Positions 15,037-17,866 of a stretch of 17,866 nt of DNA are shown here, piece by piece. Both the position numbers and the translations under genes were made by a program. The notes under the pieces are model-generated. The model saw nothing but the letters and a program-made list of their open reading frames with translations, did no database searches and was not told the DNA's origin. The first letter of the stretch is position 1. Every line of letters begins with the position of its first letter. The DNA is taken from NCBI GenBank assembly GCA_045808425.1, contig JBJMFM010000288.1, forward strand, positions 1 to 17,866, written 5' to 3'. Origin of the DNA: JAFAQB01 sp045808425 (lineage in GTDB: Archaea > Thermoproteota > Nitrososphaeria > Nitrososphaerales > Nitrososphaeraceae).

Positions 15037-16122
15037 TTATCTTGGCGCTGGTATTTCATTTATTATAGTTCTTATAGGAAAGGGTATTTTATCAACTTGT
15101 CCTTCGATAATAGGCTTGATATAATTTAGTCCTTGGTTTTGTAATATATGTTCACCACTGGTAGATAACAAAAACCTTATAAAAGATATAGCTCCAGCCA
15201 AATTATCAACTGTTATCTCTGGTATTGTAGCTGAAAAATATATAGGTTCACCATATACTGTCTCGCCAGTATCTAAAGTATATGAGGCCTTTTTATAAAA
15301 ATCAGAAAATGCCGGATTTGCGAGGTTAATTTGAGAAGGCAGTGTAATGTAGGGAAGTCCCCTAGCTATAGCTTCATGCTTGTATGCGGCTGCTGCGTCT
15401 AACTGGCCTGACTCTAGGACAGTCTTAAGAGTTTCTTCTGGAAAGACTTGTTTAGGATTCCTATCTTGTCCTAGAATGCTTTGTTTAATATTCTGATCCT
15501 TGTAGTATATGTTAGCTAATTTGGCAGCTATAACCGTATAGTAACCTTTTGGGTCCAATTCTGGATCGGTCCTTCCAAATTTAAATCCTGGCTCTGATAG
15601 AATTTGATACCATGCCAATTCTCCTTTCTTTGCCTTATCTAGATCGAGATGAAAGCGGCTAATAGGGGAATATGTGATTACCATCTCAGCAGATGCAAAC
15701 CTTACTAGCCATTGTGCAAGTGGCCGATGGAGCTGTTCCTGCTGCTTATCAGCAGCAATACTACTATCATTCATCATCAACTTCATAATTGGAATTGTCC
15801 CGGCACTAACAAAAACGTCTGGCCTCCTTTGACCATCGATTATCATATTAGCAATTTGAACCGATCCTCTTCCTTCGCCTGTGTATTTATAGCCAGTCTT
15901 TTGTTCAAATGATGGCCCTAGGCTAGTTTCAAATGTCTTTAAAAGAGAAGCGGCGTACATCACAAAGACTTTTCCATTTTTCGTTGAGGTTTGTTGCTGA
16001 TAAGAGATCGCGGTTCCTCCAATTATAAGCATAGAGAATGCAATTGCAAAAGATAGGGCTGCTGCAAAAAGAATGAATTTACTATTTGTTGGGAATAACA
16101 ACATCTGCTTCAGCAACTCCAT
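15037..16122 (-). CDS. wtpA: Molybdate/tungstate-binding lipoprotein-like/exported protein
   Basis: A 361-residue periplasmic-type binding protein (WtpA/ModA class) that captures molybdate or tungstate outside the membrane and delivers it to the permease. A hydrophobic segment (about 16-40) serves as signal or anchor; no lipobox cysteine is present, so an uncleaved anchor or a non-lipid signal peptide is likely. Ligand-loop motifs: YAASLLKTFE (56-65), VSAGTIPIM (105-113), GRTDPELDPKGYYT (183-196) and AAAAYKHEA (243-251). The LDP-GY motif with Asp186, together with Glu250, matches the two carboxylates that give WtpA its octahedral oxyanion site, and argues for WtpA rather than bacterial ModA. 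It is the first gene of the operon. An AT-rich TATA-like element overlaps the ATG at 16122, so Met7 at 16104 may be the true start. Confidence 0.92.
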   Translation of the reverse strand: MELLKQMLLFPTNSKFILFAAALSFAIAFSMLIIGGTAISYQQQTSTKNGKVFVMYAASLLKTFETSLGPSFEQKTGYKYTGEGRGSVQIANMIIDGQRRPDVFVSAGTIPIMKLMMNDSSIAADKQQEQLHRPLAQWLVRFASAEMVITYSPISRFHLDLDKAKKGELAWYQILSEPGFKFGRTDPELDPKGYYTVIAAKLANIYYKDQNIKQSILGQDRNPKQVFPEETLKTVLESGQLDAAAAYKHEAIARGLPYITLPSQINLANPAFSDFYKKASYTLDTGETVYGEPIYFSATIPEITVDNLAGAISFIRFLLSTSGEHILQNQGLNYIKPIIEGQVDKIPFPIRTIINEIPAPR

Positions 16123-16426
16123 AAATTAATATTCTCATAAGCCTTTCTGCTAATATAATTGCCAAAGATGTTGTTGTATTTGTATCTTGCCTTAAGAAAA
16201 AAGAAGATATAAGTGAACAGTAAAGAAGCTTTTGTGTTGTTACGACTATAATTAGAATATGAATTTTACATTGTATGTCGTTACTAATCAAATTCTACAA
16301 TAGCCCACATTTGTATCAGCAATTAAGATATGCTAGAGAACAAATTATGGGTTAAAGATATCTAAAAACCTGCACAAACCATTTGTGATCTAGTCTACCT
16401 TAAAGAATACTTCTATAATCCCTTTC
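16123..16426. other. Intergenic region upstream of the wtp operon
   Basis: The gap carries the wtpA promoter near 16120-16135 (ATATTAATTTAT on the minus strand) and otherwise nothing I recognise. A short minus-strand frame overlapping the start of wtpA is Ile/Thr-rich and was not called. Confidence 0.4.
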
Positions 16427-17042
16427 TTATTCTTTAAGAGTATTGTATGCACTAAGTAAATCAGCTGCTAGTGCAGTATCATCATTTGGACCGATTCTGT
16501 TTAATAAAACTTCAATAGCCTTGACAAGTGCCTCCTTTATGTCTTTTGATTGGAACATCTTCCCCTTTGTAGGCCCTTGACAAGGCTATAAACTCGTCAA
16601 TTTGATGTAATTGCAATTTCTGAATATTATGAAACTGAAATTTGATCAAGTATATAATAAATATACAAATTAGCACTAAGTTTATAACCTCATTTCTTAG
16701 TGAAACTGCACTTCCCTCCAAAAAGTCAACTCTACCTTTTAGACGAATAGAACTTGACAAGATCCGCTGGTTGTCTTGATCTAACTCTTGCCTTTGATTC
16801 TCTAAAAGTGCTGCGTCTTTTGTCAACATATCTACCGTCTTGGTCAATCCTTCTATTGCAGATTTAAGCCCTCCATACTTGTTTAAATCAGAAACAAGTG
16901 ATTGCATATCAATATTGCTATCATCACCGCCACATGACTGCTCCTGAGCTCAGACCGTTATTGGAAGCAATATCATTTCGCGGATTACCTTGGAGCCATT
17001 GCTGTATCTGGATTTAATGTTGTCAGGTAATTTAGCTGGCAT
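16427..17042 (-). pseudogene. Frameshifted HTH / coiled-coil protein gene
   Basis: Pieces of one protein are found in successive frames. From the ATG at 17042 comes MPAKLPDNIKS. After a shift, 17007-16936 reads IQQWLQGNPRNDIAS followed by NNGLSSGAV, a helix-turn-helix of the type 'W..G..R..IA...GLS.GAV'. The first frame then resumes: 16907-16548 encodes a coiled coil (DMLTKDAALLENQRQELDQD and onward) ending DEFIALSRAYKGEDVPIK. At the AAAA run on the minus strand (16544-16547) the frame shifts again, and the protein continues as DIKEALVKAIEVLLNRIG to a TAA at 16427. I recall HTH plus coiled-coil proteins of this kind as a family expanded in Nitrososphaera-type genomes. With at least three frame changes and a probable loss of the sequence between HTH and coiled coil, this copy is dead. 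The 131-codon frame at 16512-16907 is only its middle part. Confidence 0.7.
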
Positions 17043-17081
17043 ACTTCTATAACAATTGCGGTACTAATTTATTACATTTTG

Positions 17082-17130
17082 GTCAAATACGTCAAATAGA
17101 CGGTCATATGGATGGTCAAATGAGTCATAT
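17082..17130 (+). repeat. Five GTCAWAT repeats with symmetric 9-12-12-9 spacing
   Basis: GTCAAAT starts at 17082, 17091 and 17115; GTCATAT starts at 17103 and 17124. Start-to-start distances are 9, 12, 12 and 9 bases, symmetric about the middle copy. The array lies 40-90 bases upstream of the start of the dead HTH gene. It could be a protein-binding array for that gene's own promoter or a simple-sequence accident. Confidence 0.5.
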
Positions 17131-17178
17131 TGTATTAGTGCGTGCTTTTAGGGGTTTGAAGATTATTTTTGGCTAATG

Positions 17179-17198
17179 GAATAGAATAGAATAGAATA
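17179..17198 (+). repeat. GAATA pentanucleotide tract (4 copies)
   Basis: Four exact tandem copies of GAATA lie in non-coding DNA. Length variation by slippage is possible; no functional role is visible. Confidence 0.7.
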
Positions 17199-17658
17199 AA
17201 TTTATAGGGATTAAGAGTTAGCGAGCCATATTATTCTTATAGAAATATCTTATACTATAATCAGATTTAGTAATAACAGGTCTACAATACGTTTAGTACT
17301 AATATTCGAGCCCTTAAACTTCGGAGTCATTTCCGCGTAATGAGAAGGATTAAGAGCGCATTCTGTAGACCTCAGAGGGATATTCACAAGGTTTGTTCCC
17401 ATCTCTATATTGATGTAACCTGTGTTCTTCAAAACGTATCAATCGAATTGAGTGAATGCTCATTTCGTGCTGCCAGAACAAATTTATCTAGATTTTTCCT
17501 AGTACAAAGCTTTGATTATTCTCTAATGATAATTTTATAACAATCTTCAATATGAGGCATAATTTGGCGGTCAGACATGATAGCGTTTTAGTATGTAATC
17601 GGGCTAATTATTTCTGAAATGTCTTTATGCTTATTTCTGTAAACCTACGGTCTTTTAC

Positions 17659-17681
17659 GGTATTTAATGCCATAAAATACC
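17659..17681. promoter_or_regulatory. Short inverted repeat just upstream of a TATA box
   Basis: GGTATTT (17659-17665) pairs with AAATACC (17675-17681) across a 9-base loop. ACGG(T) also occurs as a direct repeat at 17647 and 17657. The element ends five bases before the TATA box of the gene starting at 17717, a position where archaeal activators or repressors often bind. Confidence 0.35.
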
Positions 17682-17685
17682 ATAG

Positions 17686-17693
17686 TTTATATA
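17686..17693 (+). promoter_or_regulatory. TATA box of the right-end gene
   Basis: TTTATATA is centred 27 bases before the ATG at 17717, the spacing of a leaderless archaeal transcript. Confidence 0.55.
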
Positions 17694-17716
17694 GATGTAA
17701 ATCCATATGACTGTAC

Positions 17717-17866
17717 ATGTCAACAAAAGAACAAAGAAGAGAAAAAGAAGAAGTAAGCACAGCGACAACAACCACATCATATAACACAGCTCAAGCACAG
17801 CAAGAACAACAACATTCTGTTAATAGAGCACTAGATGAGACCAAGAACAATATTAGAAGAGCAACA
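17717..17866 (+). CDS. N-terminal part of a hydrophilic, helical protein (cut by window edge)
   Basis: An open frame of 50 codons begins at ATG 17717 and runs off the right edge. It begins MSTKEQRREKEEVSTATTTT, followed by a Gln-rich stretch (AQAQQEQQH) and then the helical NRALDETKNNIRRAT. No signal peptide or membrane segment is present. The composition (low complexity, then amphipathic helix) and my memory of similar N-termini in this phylum suggest a long coiled-coil, possibly phasin-like protein, but the diagnostic part lies outside the window. The TATA box at 17686-17693 strongly supports this start as leaderless. Confidence 0.65.
   Translation, partial: MSTKEQRREKEEVSTATTTTSYNTAQAQQEQQHSVNRALDETKNNIRRAT

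Larger units (their letters stand above)
17043..17716. other. Long intergenic region with repeats and a promoter
   Basis: These 674 bases contain a GTCAWAT repeat array (17082-17130), a GAATA pentamer tract (17179-17198), a small hairpin (17659-17681) and a TATA box (17686-17693), each listed separately. Between 17220 and 17560 short ORFs exist on both strands (for example minus 17250-17432 and plus 17340-17540), but neither shows a motif I know. The stretch may be a gene relic, but I cannot support one. Confidence 0.4.

Noticed and set aside
16512..16907. 131-codon ORF considered as an intact membrane coiled-coil protein
   Set aside because: Its C-terminal ~14 residues are out of frame with the family-like continuation DIKEALVKAIEV, and HTH fragments lie upstream; better read as part of a pseudogene.
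17250..17540. Short ORFs on both strands, considered as a transposase or other gene relic
   Set aside because: No transposase catalytic or zinc motif could be read in any frame, and no terminal repeats were seen.

Overview
The window looks like part of a low-GC ammonia-oxidizing archaeon of the Nitrososphaerota (Thaumarchaeota), most plausibly a terrestrial Nitrosocosmicus- or Nitrososphaera-like lineage. The evidence is a group II chaperonin (thermosome), an NreA-type archaeal DNA repair protein with a PCNA-binding tail, a Wtp-type molybdate/tungstate transporter, paralogous secreted PsbP-like proteins, TATA boxes placed for leaderless transcripts, and remnants of an HTH/coiled-coil family that I recall as expanded in this phylum. 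The placement is inferred from gene content and AT-rich composition; no rRNA or tRNA gene was seen.

Layout. Positions 1-1272 (minus) hold most of a sodium:solute symporter, cut by the window edge. It is divergent from a two-gene unit (1652-3171, plus): an arginase-family ureohydrolase (agmatinase/guanidinase type) overlapping by 4 bases a small protein that aligns by eye to urease gamma subunits. Three copies of a GTAAWTTAC palindrome lie between the two transcription units. I consider this divergon the most interesting part of the window: uptake of a guanidino or amine compound, release of urea by the ureohydrolase, and a urease-gamma-like partner of unknown role.

Positions 3364-5496 hold a thermosome subunit with a histidine-rich tail (minus) and a divergent 98-residue protein. 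Positions 5625-6405 hold a small uncertain gene and a decayed secreted-protein gene. Positions 6643-10872 hold two secreted PsbP-like proteins flanking a cupin protein and the nreA-like gene. Positions 11224-12516 encode a solitary amino-DNA-methyltransferase preceded by two palindromes. After a hairpin and a 45-residue glycine-tailed small ORF, the minus strand carries the wtpA-wtpB-wtpC operon (16122 to 13077), encoding binding protein, permease and ATPase. The ATPase seems to need a non-AUG (CTG) start to have a complete first strand.

The right end holds a multiply frameshifted HTH/coiled-coil pseudogene (16427-17042), a symmetric array of five GTCAWAT repeats, and the start of a hydrophilic protein running off the edge (17717 onward) behind a well-placed TATA box.

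All homology calls come from reading the translations by eye; no database search was run.
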